A DNA stretch of 64,000 bases from Dawidia soli (GCF_018598185.1 NZ_JAHESC010000026.1:49982-113981); one strand, 5' to 3'. Shown: positions 21,445 through 29,801, counted from the stretch's first letter. Numbers and translations: made by a program. Notes: generated from the sequence alone by a model not told the origin.

Positions 21445-21834
21445 TCAGTATTGGCGGCTGCGCAGCAACACCAGGGTGCATGCATGCAGCGCCTCGACGC
21501 CCCGGTCTTCGGCCATTTTTTCGAACGTTTCGTTTTCGGTGCCAGGGTTAAAGATGATGCGCCTGGGCTTGAGGCCGAGGATGTAGTCGTACCACTCCGG
21601 CTGTCGCTGTGGACCGATGTATAAGGTAACGGTATCCACGCCTTCGATCACCGGCCGCTGCCGGATGTCGCGGATCTCGGCCCCCGACACGGTACCCGTT
21701 TTGATCCCCACGGGTACGATCTCATGCCCGTAGCTGGTCAACATTTGCGCCGCGAGATAGGCATAACGTGAGGGGTCGGTTGTCGCCCCGATGATCACGG
21801 TCTTTTTGGTGTTATTTGCTGTATTTGTTGCCAC
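21445..21834 (-). CDS. CoA-binding (Rossmann) protein, YccU-like
   Basis: 129 residues matching the small CoA-binding family (PF13380 type): KTVIIGATTDPSRYAYLAAQML at the start (Rossmann nucleotide loop), HEIVPVGIKTGTVSG, DTVTLYIGP and RIIFNPGTENETFEKMAEDRGV. The domain resembles the N-terminal part of succinyl-CoA synthetase alpha, but the biological role of the stand-alone form is unclear. It is divergent from the M61 peptidase gene (65-nt gap) and lies upstream of gyrB on the same strand with a 170-nt gap that contains the gyrB promoter, so it is probably a separate unit. Confidence 0.85.
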   Translation of the reverse strand: MATNTANNTKKTVIIGATTDPSRYAYLAAQMLTSYGHEIVPVGIKTGTVSGAEIRDIRQRPVIEGVDTVTLYIGPQRQPEWYDYILGLKPRRIIFNPGTENETFEKMAEDRGVEALHACTLVLLRSRQY

Positions 21835-21898
21835 CGGTCCTGTATTGTCTAGTATCGAAACAAAATAAAATTATCTTCGTTCCAAATTCAATTTCAAT

Positions 21899-23815
21899 AT
21901 GTTTATAAAAAGATCATTCCTGGGTTTGTTGCTGCTGGCGTCTGCGCTGACCGCATACCCCCAGGGTAAAAAGGGAAAAGGCTACCACTATACGATAGAC
22001 CTCACCAACGTCGTCAACGACAAGCTATATGTAGAACTTCTACCCCCTCCTACCAGCCAGAACGAGCTCACGTTCTATCTGCCCAAGATGGTGCCGGGTA
22101 CATACTCCATCGAAGACTACGGCCGTTTCGTGTCCGACTTCACCGCCGCCGACAAGAAAGGCAACAAGCTCGTAACGGAGAAGCTGAACGACAACGCCTG
22201 GAAGATCAAAGACGCCAAGAAACTGGCCAAGATCAGCTACTGGGTGGAAGACAGCTATGATACCGAGCTGCCCGGCCCGGATATCTTTCAACCCGCCGGC
22301 ACCAACATTGAAGACGGCAAAAACTTTGTGCTCAACACCAGCGGCTTCTTCGGCTACTTTGACGGCGTGAAAGAGGTGCCCTTCCAGTTCTCGGTCATTC
22401 GCCCCGAAGCCTTCTACGGTTCGTCCGGCCTGATCCCCCTGCAGACGGGAAAGCCCTTAAGCACCGTGCGCAAGGAAGCCGGCAGCGCCGACAAAGCCAA
22501 GCGCGTCGACACCTTTCAGGCAACCGACTATGACGAGCTGATCGACTCGCCGCTGATGTACGCGAAGCCCGATACGGCCGTGATCAAAGTCTCCAATACC
22601 GAAGTATTGATCGGCTCGTATTCGCCCAACAACCGCGTGACCGCCAAACAGATCGCCGCCAGCATCCGCGAAGTGCTCATGGCCCAGAAGGAGTTCCTCG
22701 GAGGCAAGCTGCCGGTGAACAAATACGCCTTTATTTTCTATTTCACCGACAAGCCGGTGACCAGCTACGGCGCGCTGGAGCACTCCTACTCGTCGTTCTA
22801 CTACATGCCCGAGCAGACCATCGACGAGATGAACCAGCAGCTGCGCGACTTTGCCGCCCACGAGTTCTTCCACATCGTCACCCCGCTGACCATCCACTCG
22901 GAGGAGATCGGCCACTTTGATTTCAACGACCCCAAGATGTCGCAGCACCTGTGGCTGTACGAAGGCGTAACCGAATACTTCGCCGGCAGCGTGCAGGTAC
23001 GCTATGGGTTGATCACACCGGAAGAATACCTGGACGTGCTGCGCGAGAAAATGATGACGGCCGACCAGTTCATCAACGACGTGCCCTTTACCGACATCAG
23101 CCGCTTTACATTGGATAAATACCACGATCAATACGGCAACGTCTATATGAAAGGCGCATTGATCGGCCTGTGCCTGGACCTGAAGCTCCGCAAGCTGTCG
23201 GCCGGCAAGTATGGATTGCCCAACCTGCTGATGGACCTGTCCAAAAAATATGGCAAGGAAAAATCCTTCCGCGACGACGCACTGTTTGACGAGATCACGG
23301 CCATGACCTATCCGCAGATCGGCGAGTTCTTTGCCAAACATGTAAAAGGCACCGAGCCGCTGCCGCTGGCAGAAGTGCTGGCCACCGCGGGCGTACTGTA
23401 TAAAGAGGAAGTACAGGTAGAAGATTATTCCATGGGTCTGAGCCAGAACAACATCGGCATCACACAGGTGAACGGCAAGCCCATGCTCGAGATCTCCACG
23501 ACGGCGAACATGAACGAGATGGGCGTCGCACTCGGTTTTAAAGACGGCGACGTACTGCAAAAGATCAACGGAGAGACTATGCCCGACCTGGGCCCCGAGC
23601 TGGGCGCTTTCCTGCAACGCCAGCGCGATGCGCTCCCTACTTTAAAAACAATAGCGTTTACGGTGCTGCGCAAAGATAGCACCGGCGCACAACAACCCGT
23701 GGAGCTTTCGGCCCCCATGCGGAAGGTGAAGCTGTCACAACGGCACCTGCTGGCGTTCGACCCCGAGGCTACGCCGGAGCAGATTGCTTTGCGTGATGCC
23801 TGGTTGAAGAAGTAA
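21899..23815 (+). CDS. M61-family glycyl aminopeptidase-like protease with PDZ domain
   Basis: 638 residues with a signal peptide ending near TAYPQ. An N-terminal beta domain (~25-190) resembles the M61 N-domain. The catalytic zinc site is HEFFH (H321, H325), with the third ligand in LYEGVTEYF (E355). A PDZ domain sits near residues 495-610 (LGFKDGDVLQKINGETM). M61 enzymes cut N-terminal Gly/Ala in some species, but many Bacteroidota members are of unknown substrate. Expected location is periplasm or outer membrane. The sequence just upstream (TATCTTCG) is one base off the -7 consensus. A cluster of dispersed hairpin repeats begins 31 nt after the stop. Confidence 0.93.
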   Translation: MFIKRSFLGLLLLASALTAYPQGKKGKGYHYTIDLTNVVNDKLYVELLPPPTSQNELTFYLPKMVPGTYSIEDYGRFVSDFTAADKKGNKLVTEKLNDNAWKIKDAKKLAKISYWVEDSYDTELPGPDIFQPAGTNIEDGKNFVLNTSGFFGYFDGVKEVPFQFSVIRPEAFYGSSGLIPLQTGKPLSTVRKEAGSADKAKRVDTFQATDYDELIDSPLMYAKPDTAVIKVSNTEVLIGSYSPNNRVTAKQIAASIREVLMAQKEFLGGKLPVNKYAFIFYFTDKPVTSYGALEHSYSSFYYMPEQTIDEMNQQLRDFAAHEFFHIVTPLTIHSEEIGHFDFNDPKMSQHLWLYEGVTEYFAGSVQVRYGLITPEEYLDVLREKMMTADQFINDVPFTDISRFTLDKYHDQYGNVYMKGALIGLCLDLKLRKLSAGKYGLPNLLMDLSKKYGKEKSFRDDALFDEITAMTYPQIGEFFAKHVKGTEPLPLAEVLATAGVLYKEEVQVEDYSMGLSQNNIGITQVNGKPMLEISTTANMNEMGVALGFKDGDVLQKINGETMPDLGPELGAFLQRQRDALPTLKTIAFTVLRKDSTGAQQPVELSAPMRKVKLSQRHLLAFDPEATPEQIALRDAWLKK

Positions 23816-23845
23816 ATGCGCCGGTAGGAATATAAATTTTCCTGC

Positions 23846-24124
23846 CAGCCCCGAAAGGGCGGAATACAGAGCCCCAGGTCTCCTGTGGTCTCTCGTGCTA
23901 GTGACGACGGAGCCCTGAAAGGGCGCAACAAATCAGCCCAGGCGGAAGGCCTGGGTCTATTATGTTAGTGAAGACGGAGCCCTGAAGGGGCGTAACAAAA
24001 TGGACACGTGCGTGCCTCGAATTGTTGCGCCCTTTCAGGGCTTCCATATTATTGGGATTTCTGTTTACCCAGGCCTTCGCTACCGCTACAGCCTGGGCTA
24101 TTGTATTACGCCCCTTCAGGGCTA
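23846..24124. repeat. Dispersed palindromic repeat family, cluster 1 (five units, both orientations)
   Basis: Units have the form hairpin H1 (AGCCCTGAAAGGGCG), a short AT-rich linker (yAACAAAT), then hairpin H2 (AGCCCAGGC...GCCTGGG). A degenerate plus unit lies at ~23847-23900, a full plus unit at ~23910-23965, a plus half at ~23977-24000, a minus half at ~24017-24043 and a full minus unit at ~24067-24123. The block 24008-24123 aligns without gaps to 44817-44932 (99 of 116 positions identical by hand count). No coding potential was seen. Related copies lie at 41122-41172 and 55005-55136. Confidence 0.85.
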
Positions 24125-24168
24125 TAATGTCAGCCCCTGGCAAGTCTGAGCCCCGATGGGCGGAGACC

Positions 24169-24209
24169 CTGTATGCAGTCCCGATAGCTTCTATCGGAAC
24201 TGCATACAG
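24169..24209. repeat. Long inverted repeat (19-bp arms, 3-nt loop)
   Basis: CTGTATGCAGTCCCGATAG (24169-24187) pairs with 24191-24209 with one mismatch around a CTT loop. It sits between the repeat cluster and the convergent FAD oxidoreductase gene. No T-run follows. It may be an RNA-stabilising hairpin or a mobile-repeat remnant. Confidence 0.65.
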
Positions 24210-24239
24210 GTCGGGCAGAGATTTCACATTGACCCCACA

Positions 24240-24268
24240 GGGCCGCCGATAGCGGCCCTTATTTTTTT
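24240..24268 (+). terminator. Rho-independent terminator, plus direction
   Basis: GGGCCGC and GCGGCCC pair around CGATA and are followed by TTATTTTTTT. It ends any plus-strand transcript that passes through the repeat cluster from the M61 gene. The T-run overlaps the last codons of the convergent minus-strand gene. Confidence 0.75.
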
Positions 24269-25827
24269 ATCCGGCGCACAGCCGCCTCCGCGCAACGCTC
24301 ACCGTCCATGGCCGCCGAGACAATCCCCCCCGCATACCCCGCACCTTCACCACAGGGAAACAGGTTCTGGATCTGCGGATGCTCCAGCGTCTCTTTATCG
24401 CGAGGGATCTTCACTGGCGACGACGTGCGGCTTTCCACCCCCACGATCTGCGCATCATTGGTGAGATATCCCTTCATCTTGCTTCCAAAGTTCTTAAACC
24501 CCTGCTGCAGCGCCTGCGCAATGCGCGACGGCAACACATCCTGCATCGCCACCGGGGCCAGGCCGGGCTGATACGAGGACTCCAGCAACGACGTCGACAC
24601 ACGTTTGTCGACAAAGTCCACCAATCGCTGCGCCGGCGCCACCTGCGTGTTCCCGGCGATGCGACATGCCTGCTGCTCGATGGCTGCCTGAAAGTACATG
24701 CCTGCCAACGCACCGTGCTGACGAAAATCTTTAAAGTCTTCGCTATCCACGGCCACGACAATACCCGAGTTGGCATATTGGGAATCCCGGCGCGACGGGC
24801 TCATGCCATTTACAACGACCTCGCCGGGCGCCGTAGCCGCAGGTACAATAAAGCCACCGGGGCACATGCAAAACGAAAACACACCGGTTTCTTTCCCACC
24901 GACGCGGGCCTGGTGCACCAGGGCATACGACGACGCGGGCAGATACGGTCCACGGTCTGTCGGACAATGATATTGGATCCGATCGATCAGCTCTTGCGCA
25001 TGCTCCACGCGCACGCCCAGCGCAAAGGGCTTCTCTTCGATCAGAATTTGTTTTTCGTGCAGCAACCGGAAGATATCCCGGGCGGAATGCCCCGTGGCCA
25101 GAATGACGGCCTCCCCCTCGATCGCGTCGCCCCGCTGGGTCTTTACACCATAGATGCTGCTGTCTCTCAACAGCAGGTCGGTGACCGTCGTATTAAAATG
25201 CACCTCACCGCCAGCCTGCAGAATACTCTCGCGCAAGGCGGCCACCAGCCGCGGCAGCTTGTTCGTACCGATGTGCGGGTGCGCATCAAACAGGATATCT
25301 TCTTTGGCGCCGTGCGCCACCATGATCTCCAGGATGCGGTTCACATCGCCGCGCTTTTTGGAGCGCGTATAGAGCTTGCCGTCCGAGTATGTTCCCGCGC
25401 CGCCTTCGCCAAAACAATAGTTAGACTCGGGGTTGACAATATGGTCTTTGTTGATGGCGGCCAGGTCACGACGACGGGCCTGTACGTCAGCACCGCGCTC
25501 CAGCACAATCGGCTTCAAGCCCAGCTCGATCAGACGCAGCGCGGCGAACAGTCCCGCCGGGCCGCTGCCGACAATCACGACGCGCGGTGCATGGCTTACG
25601 TTGGGATATTCTGCGCGAGGTGCGTCGGGTATAGCTTCTGCGGGTGAGAGGATCTCACATTGAATGCGTACAACGACCTGCCGGGAACGGGCGTCGATCG
25701 AGCGCTTGACGGGACGGATATATACGCTGCCGTCGTTTTGGAGGCCCAGCTTTTGGTACAGGTGGGCGGTAAACTGCTCTTCCTCAAACGCCTCTTCAGG
25801 CGTCAGGACTACTTCTGCTGTCTTCAT
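24259..25827 (-). CDS. FAD-dependent dehydrogenase (COG2509 type)
   Basis: 522 residues. After an N-terminal ~80-residue domain (VYIRPVKRSIDARS) comes a Rossmann FAD motif, VVIVGSGPAGLFAALRLIELG, near residue 85, then LERGADVQARRRD, a conserved NYCFGEGGAGTYSDGKLYTR, VILATGHSARDIF and a C-terminal NLFPCGEGAGYAGGIVSAAMDG that closes on FAD. This is the layout of the NAD(P)/FAD-dependent oxidoreductase family found in many bacteria, whose substrate is unknown to me. No signal peptide, so cytosolic. An exact -7 element (TACCTTTG) lies upstream. The stop is immediately followed by a hairpin. Confidence 0.9.
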   Translation of the reverse strand: MKTAEVVLTPEEAFEEEQFTAHLYQKLGLQNDGSVYIRPVKRSIDARSRQVVVRIQCEILSPAEAIPDAPRAEYPNVSHAPRVVIVGSGPAGLFAALRLIELGLKPIVLERGADVQARRRDLAAINKDHIVNPESNYCFGEGGAGTYSDGKLYTRSKKRGDVNRILEIMVAHGAKEDILFDAHPHIGTNKLPRLVAALRESILQAGGEVHFNTTVTDLLLRDSSIYGVKTQRGDAIEGEAVILATGHSARDIFRLLHEKQILIEEKPFALGVRVEHAQELIDRIQYHCPTDRGPYLPASSYALVHQARVGGKETGVFSFCMCPGGFIVPAATAPGEVVVNGMSPSRRDSQYANSGIVVAVDSEDFKDFRQHGALAGMYFQAAIEQQACRIAGNTQVAPAQRLVDFVDKRVSTSLLESSYQPGLAPVAMQDVLPSRIAQALQQGFKNFGSKMKGYLTNDAQIVGVESRTSSPVKIPRDKETLEHPQIQNLFPCGEGAGYAGGIVSAAMDGERCAEAAVRRIKK

Positions 25828-25861
25828 ATCGTGGGAAGGTTTTTATCCTTCAATCCAGGGG

Positions 25862-25869
25862 CAAAGGTA
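25862..25869 (-). promoter_or_regulatory. Promoter -7 element (TACCTTTG) for the FAD oxidoreductase
   Basis: On the minus strand TACCTTTG matches TAnnTTTG and lies 34 nt upstream of the ATG at 25827. Confidence 0.5.
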
Positions 25870-25955
25870 AGGATTTCACCTGACATTCTGACCGCGGGCA
25901 TTCTAAGCTCCAACCTCCAAAACACGCTGAAAACGCAGATCTGCTGTTTTGGGCC

Positions 25956-26010
25956 GATAGGGCTTTGGGTGGACTTCAGTAGGGCTTATGTAGGGCTTTA
26001 GTAGGGCGTA
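25956..26010. repeat. Short tandem array of 11-nt period (five units)
   Basis: Five units in phase: GATAGGGCTTT, GGGTGGACTTC, AGTAGGGCTTA, TGTAGGGCTTT, AGTAGGGCGTA, so the consensus is about AGTAGGGCTTW. The spacing equals roughly one DNA helical turn. It lies in the gap between the FAD oxidoreductase promoter side and the 3' end of the MORN gene. A second array of the same period but different sequence lies at 37151-37205. Confidence 0.8.
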
Positions 26011-26069
26011 TCCCGGGCGATCCATCGACGGCCTTCAACATTATGACCTTTTGGCAGAGATCGGGGACG

Positions 26070-27857
26070 TTAGCGGTACGAAAACACGTTGCCGAAGTTC
26101 AGACCGATGTGGAAGGTTCGGGAAAACTTGTCGTGGTCGAGCGCTTCAAAATACGAGGCAAAGACCGGATCGATGTCAAAGCCGCGGTAGCCGATGTTGA
26201 CGGAGGCGAAGGTATCGATCGTAAAGCCGGCGGCATTGTTCCGGCGCATAATGCGGTAGCCCAGCATCGGCCCCCACTCGATGCGCTGCTCCACGGCGTT
26301 GACCGTGAATAGGAACGTGGGTTCGTTGATGAAATGGCCCAGGTTGGTGAACCTGATCTCGTGGCCGAAGTACCACATGCCCACCTTCAGACCATTGTAA
26401 AACTTCTGTTTGATGCTGATGCTGTAACCCCGCTCGAAGAGCTTGCCGGGGGTGATCTCGTCGTCGGCGGTAAAGAATGGGTCGCGGATGCCCAGGAACT
26501 CGAACTCATGGCCCAGCCGCTCCTGCACATAGAACTCCACGCCCAGCGGAATACGTCCGACCGCCGTCCAGACAGGATTCGTGCTCATGATCACACCGTG
26601 AAACTCGTTGCCCTTTTCCCGGAAGTAGCGAAAGCCCTGCGATCTGCTTCGCCCCTTGCGCGTACTGCTGGTGGTCGCCAGCGCCACGATCTCTTTGCCC
26701 AGCTTACGGTCGTCGTAAAAGGGTTTGTAATAGCCCGAGAGCTTGCCGTCTTTTTCGTAGATCTCCCACGTGCCTGTCTTGAGCTCGCCTTCCAGCGTGC
26801 CTTTGGTCTGCAGCTCGCCCGTGGGGTAATAGCCGTAGAACGTGCCCTTGTCGTAGTTGTATTCGCACACGCCTTCGCGCGTGCCGTCCGGCAAAAAGAA
26901 CTCCCACTTGCCGTGGCGCTTGCCGTCGCGGATCGGGCCTTTTACTTTCAAGGATCCGTTGGGATGGTACTCGCGGTATTCGCCGGAGCCTTTGGTGAAG
27001 GCGACTTCGCTTTTGAGGGTGCCGTTGCTGTTGAGTGTCTTCCAGTATCCTTCCTTTTTGCCCGCTACATATTCGCCGGATGATTGCAATCCGCCGCTTT
27101 CGTAGAAGTACTCCCACGGCCCTACAGGCTCGTCGTTGGCGTAGCTGCCCTGGGCGGCCACGGTACCGTTGGAGAAATACCGTTTCCACGGGCCGTGCTT
27201 CTTGCCGTTGGCGTAGTCGCCTTCGCTCTCGAGGGAACCGTCTTCACGATAGAATTTCCAGTGGCCCGTATTGCGTGTCCCGACGCGCGGGCCTTCGCTT
27301 TGCGTCTTACCGGAGTGATAATATTCGGTGTAGTTGCCGGCGTCGTCTATGTAGAGGATCTCGCCCTTCAGCGTGCCGTCTTCGAAGTAGTTTTTCCAAA
27401 GCCCTACGCGGCGGTTCTCCTTGTAGGTGCCTACCTCCTTCACATGGCCGTTCTCGTAATAGGATTTCCATTCGCCCTCGCGGTTCTTGCCGTTGATGAT
27501 GCCCTCCATGCTCTTCTGGCCGCTGCCTTCATAGAAGTACTCCCACATGCCGTAGTTGGAGCTTTTGAAAAGGATGCCGCGCATTTTGAGCTTGCCGGTT
27601 TCGTAGTAGAACTCCCAGACGCCGGTGGTTTCGTTGTTCTCGAACTGGCCCTTGGACTCTACCTGGCCGTTGACAAAGTAAGAAGTGTAACGGCCGTGGG
27701 CTACGTTGCGGAGCGTATCCTTGACCTGGTAGACTTCCTTGATCTTTTTCTTTTCCGGGTCGTGGTAGGTTTTACGGGTGAAGCCCTGGCCGCACGCGAC
27801 GCTGCAGGCGCCTGTTAAAGCAATGAATATCAGCCAAAAAGGAGATTTTGCGGGCAT
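26070..27857 (-). CDS. MORN-type repeat protein fused to a C-terminal beta-barrel-like domain
   Basis: 595 residues. An N-terminal signal peptide or lipoprotein-like segment (LTGACSVACGQG) precedes 14 MORN_2-type repeats of ~22-24 residues (residues ~58-380), each of the form G-x-W-x-x-Y-y-x-[ND]-G-x-l-x-x-x-G (for example TGVWEFYYETGKLKMRGIL and HGPWKRYFSNGTVAAQG). A basic linker (SSTRKGRSRSQG) follows, then ~190 residues of alternating aromatic strands (VGRIPLGVEFYVQERLGHEF, KVGMWYFGHEIRF, FTIDTFASVNIGYRGFDI) that end in FSYR, consistent with an outer-membrane barrel. In known families MORN_2 repeats occur in YwqK-like proteins of unknown function. The mode of anchoring is inference. Confidence 0.82.
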   Translation of the reverse strand: MPAKSPFWLIFIALTGACSVACGQGFTRKTYHDPEKKKIKEVYQVKDTLRNVAHGRYTSYFVNGQVESKGQFENNETTGVWEFYYETGKLKMRGILFKSSNYGMWEYFYEGSGQKSMEGIINGKNREGEWKSYYENGHVKEVGTYKENRRVGLWKNYFEDGTLKGEILYIDDAGNYTEYYHSGKTQSEGPRVGTRNTGHWKFYREDGSLESEGDYANGKKHGPWKRYFSNGTVAAQGSYANDEPVGPWEYFYESGGLQSSGEYVAGKKEGYWKTLNSNGTLKSEVAFTKGSGEYREYHPNGSLKVKGPIRDGKRHGKWEFFLPDGTREGVCEYNYDKGTFYGYYPTGELQTKGTLEGELKTGTWEIYEKDGKLSGYYKPFYDDRKLGKEIVALATTSSTRKGRSRSQGFRYFREKGNEFHGVIMSTNPVWTAVGRIPLGVEFYVQERLGHEFEFLGIRDPFFTADDEITPGKLFERGYSISIKQKFYNGLKVGMWYFGHEIRFTNLGHFINEPTFLFTVNAVEQRIEWGPMLGYRIMRRNNAAGFTIDTFASVNIGYRGFDIDPVFASYFEALDHDKFSRTFHIGLNFGNVFSYR

Positions 27858-27875
27858 TCCGGATTAAACCAGTTC

Positions 27876-27883
27876 CAAAGATA
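27876..27883 (-). promoter_or_regulatory. Promoter -7 element (TATCTTTG) for the MORN gene
   Basis: On the minus strand TATCTTTG matches the Bacteroidota consensus exactly and lies 18 nt upstream of the ATG at 27857. Confidence 0.55.
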
Positions 27884-28054
27884 CGGTTTATTGGGAAATG
27901 GCATAAATCGACTATCCCCGGCTGTTAGACGATTACATTCTCCTCTATCAAAGTCTCCTTCACGCAATCGTTCAAGAAAAGTTCCGAATGTCGCTTACAA
28001 TGTGCTTCTATGGTTCCAGCCATGTCATTCCATTTCCAGTGTTTCGCGCGTCTA

Positions 28055-28273
28055 TCACCATTCACGGTTTTCTATATATTTTATTCTATCAAGTACGCTT
28101 TGATGTAAAGGATGACTTAAAAAGCAGTCTTCATGAAATCCGGCGTCATGAAAAAAATACAATGGATCCTCAGGAGCTCCAAAATAGGCAGGTAATCCGA
28201 CGATCTTATCTGTAGGTGTTAGCACTTTGTTACACATCGTGCATGTACTCTTATTCAGAATGATAATAGCCAT
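28055..28273 (-). CDS. Small putative zinc-binding protein (72 aa)
   Basis: I do not recognise the family. The protein has CTMCNKVLTP near the N-terminus (CxxC) and FHDAGFHEDCFLSHPLH in the middle, so two Cys plus His/Cys could form one zinc site, as in small zinc-ribbon or treble-clef proteins. The composition is AT-richer by eye than the flanking housekeeping genes. It lies between the MORN gene and the STM3941-like gene on the same strand. The ordered motif pattern is better than expected for a chance frame. Size and context would suit an accessory or immunity-type protein, but this is not shown. Confidence 0.55.
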   Translation of the reverse strand: MAIIILNKSTCTMCNKVLTPTDKIVGLPAYFGAPEDPLYFFHDAGFHEDCFLSHPLHQSVLDRIKYIENREW

Positions 28274-28314
28274 AGCTTCTTAATATCAACGGTAGTATAT
28301 CCGAAAAACTATAC

Positions 28315-28848
28315 TCATCCCTTTGCCGGCAACAATCCCGCCCGCACACGTTCCCTTCGCGCCTCCGGCGCGAGCCGCGCCATTTCCAAAACAAATTGCC
28401 CGAGCTTCGTCGCGTCTACCGACACCGCGGCCAGATTGATGTTCAACTCCTGTGCACCGGTCAGTGATTTACTCATGCGCGTAAATCCCCGCATAAAGCG
28501 TCCCTTCTTCCGCGAGGGCTCGTATTGTTTGTCGACGATCAGGCAAATGAACCTGGTCTGATTGATGTTCAACAGGTATGCATCCCGGATCACGTCCCAG
28601 GGAATAACCTGTTTGAAGGCGGTGCGATCGAACACGCCGACCTCGTTGAGAATGATCTGCGGCCGACGGTCGAACATGTTAAACAAGGACAGCGGTACTC
28701 CCAGCCCGAAGAAACCGATACAACACCAGGCCCAGAAACGGTCCGCCTCGGGATCATTCAACATCCAGATACCAATGGCTACAAATAACAGGCAGACTAC
28801 AAGCAACAGGAGTGCTTTCCACGGAGACTTGTAAAGTTTGATCTCCAT
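28315..28848 (-). CDS. STM3941-like membrane protein
   Basis: 177 residues. Two N-terminal membrane segments (ALLLLVVCLLFVAIGIWML and FWAWCCIGFFGLGVPLSLF) are followed by a soluble domain beginning RRPQIILNEVGVFDRTAFKQVIPWDVIRDAYL, a PH-like pattern typical of the STM3941 family (function unknown). The C-terminus is Arg-rich. Its ATG overlaps the stop of the upstream gene by one base (TGATG), so the two are translationally coupled. Confidence 0.72.
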   Translation of the reverse strand: MEIKLYKSPWKALLLLVVCLLFVAIGIWMLNDPEADRFWAWCCIGFFGLGVPLSLFNMFDRRPQIILNEVGVFDRTAFKQVIPWDVIRDAYLLNINQTRFICLIVDKQYEPSRKKGRFMRGFTRMSKSLTGAQELNINLAAVSVDATKLGQFVLEMARLAPEARRERVRAGLLPAKG

Positions 28849-29345
28849 CAGTAGAACGAAAAGCTTTTCATCAGGTTCGTTGCCACATTTTCATAGTTGG
28901 CATACTGCGTCGTTTCGGCGGTATAGGTAAACAAATAGGCGGTCTGCTCTTTGATGAACCAGTATTGTTTCAGCTTGAGGTTGCGTCCGTCGTAGGCCAT
29001 CTTGAAAACAAACTCTTTGCAGGGCTGCCCGCCGATGGTCGCGTCTTTGAGTGATACGATCGCGTCGTTACCGGCAAATTGCACGACCTGCTGACGCGTA
29101 AGCTCGGTGTATTGGTCGATGTTCATCGGCTGCTGCGTCAGGTCTTGGAGCATCAGGTTTACGTTCTCCTGGAATGCGTCCTGCTCGTTCTCCTTCGGGC
29201 TCAGGAAAGCCACGGCGTTCATGCCGGCCTGGTTTTGCCAACGCTCCGGGTAACGCATGTTGAACTTGTTCATCGGGTTGGTGTAGGTCAGGAATTTTGT
29301 CTGGGGGGTCGCCAGGAGCAGGAAGCTTACAAATAGGTTTATCAT
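28848..29345 (-). CDS. Secreted PsbP-like / DUF1795-like protein
   Basis: 165 residues. A short hydrophobic N-terminus (MINLFVSFLLLATPQ) acts as a likely signal peptide. The rest, FNMRYPERWQNQAGMNAVAFLSP then QCKEFVFKM-type strands (PCKEFVFKMAYDG) and LKQYWFIKEQTAYLFTYTAE, is the PsbP/Mog1 alpha-beta-alpha pattern found in many bacterial secreted proteins of unknown role. It shares a one-base stop/start overlap with the STM3941-like gene, so they form a two-gene unit. Confidence 0.7.
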   Translation of the reverse strand: MINLFVSFLLLATPQTKFLTYTNPMNKFNMRYPERWQNQAGMNAVAFLSPKENEQDAFQENVNLMLQDLTQQPMNIDQYTELTRQQVVQFAGNDAIVSLKDATIGGQPCKEFVFKMAYDGRNLKLKQYWFIKEQTAYLFTYTAETTQYANYENVATNLMKSFSFY

Positions 29346-29357
29346 ACGTGCTAAATA

Positions 29358-29801
29358 TTACAGGGTGTCTTGAAGGACTTCGACGTCATCGGCATGCTGG
29401 TACCTTCGAAGCATCGATGCGTATATATTACTATCGCCAGGTATCCAGATCTGTCTGTGAATTGTTTCATGGTATATCGATACAACCTGACAGATAACAT
29501 CGCTGTTGCCATAAGGCATACTCGAAATCGTGACAACGTCTCCGTTTTGCAATTTGATATAATATTCACCGTATTCACCCCGGATTCCCTCCAGGATAAA
29601 CTCGCGATCGTAGATCTCTGTTCCCAGAAAATGGGAAAAGCCAATGTCAAAGTTCCGATGATAACGAACGTCAAAGGGTTTTAGCCATACGGCATGGCGG
29701 CTACCTTCGTCGTAAAGCAACAGCTCTATCTCGACGCCGTCATCCACACAATAGATTTTGTTGTACTGTCTGAGATATTCCATGATGCTATACGGCAGCA
29801 A
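29358..29801 (-). CDS. Hypothetical protein (147 aa)
   Basis: Not recognised. A mixed alpha/beta, soluble protein rich in Tyr, Asp and Ile (EIELLLYDEGSRHAVWLKPFD, EFILEGIRGEYGEYYIKLQNGD) with no signal peptide. The Met at residue 7 (29783) is an alternative start. The gene is noticeably AT-rich compared with neighbours and ends 12 nt before the PsbP-like gene on the same strand. Acidic, cytosolic and in a small-gene neighbourhood, it could be an immunity-type or accessory protein, but nothing in the sequence proves this. Confidence 0.6.
   Translation of the reverse strand: MLPYSIMEYLRQYNKIYCVDDGVEIELLLYDEGSRHAVWLKPFDVRYHRNFDIGFSHFLGTEIYDREFILEGIRGEYGEYYIKLQNGDVVTISSMPYGNSDVICQVVSIYHETIHRQIWIPGDSNIYASMLRRYQHADDVEVLQDTL

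Noticed and set aside
23846..24124. CRISPR or tRNA-like cluster
   Set aside because: Units differ in orientation and spacing. The hairpins are short palindromes, not cloverleafs, and no cas genes are present.
24379..25647. Long open frame (422 codons) antisense to the FAD oxidoreductase gene
   Set aside because: It mirrors the codon structure of the real gene, has His/Arg-rich composition and no domain pattern.
25956..26010. CRISPR array
   Set aside because: Units are 11 nt with no spacers and no cas genes nearby.
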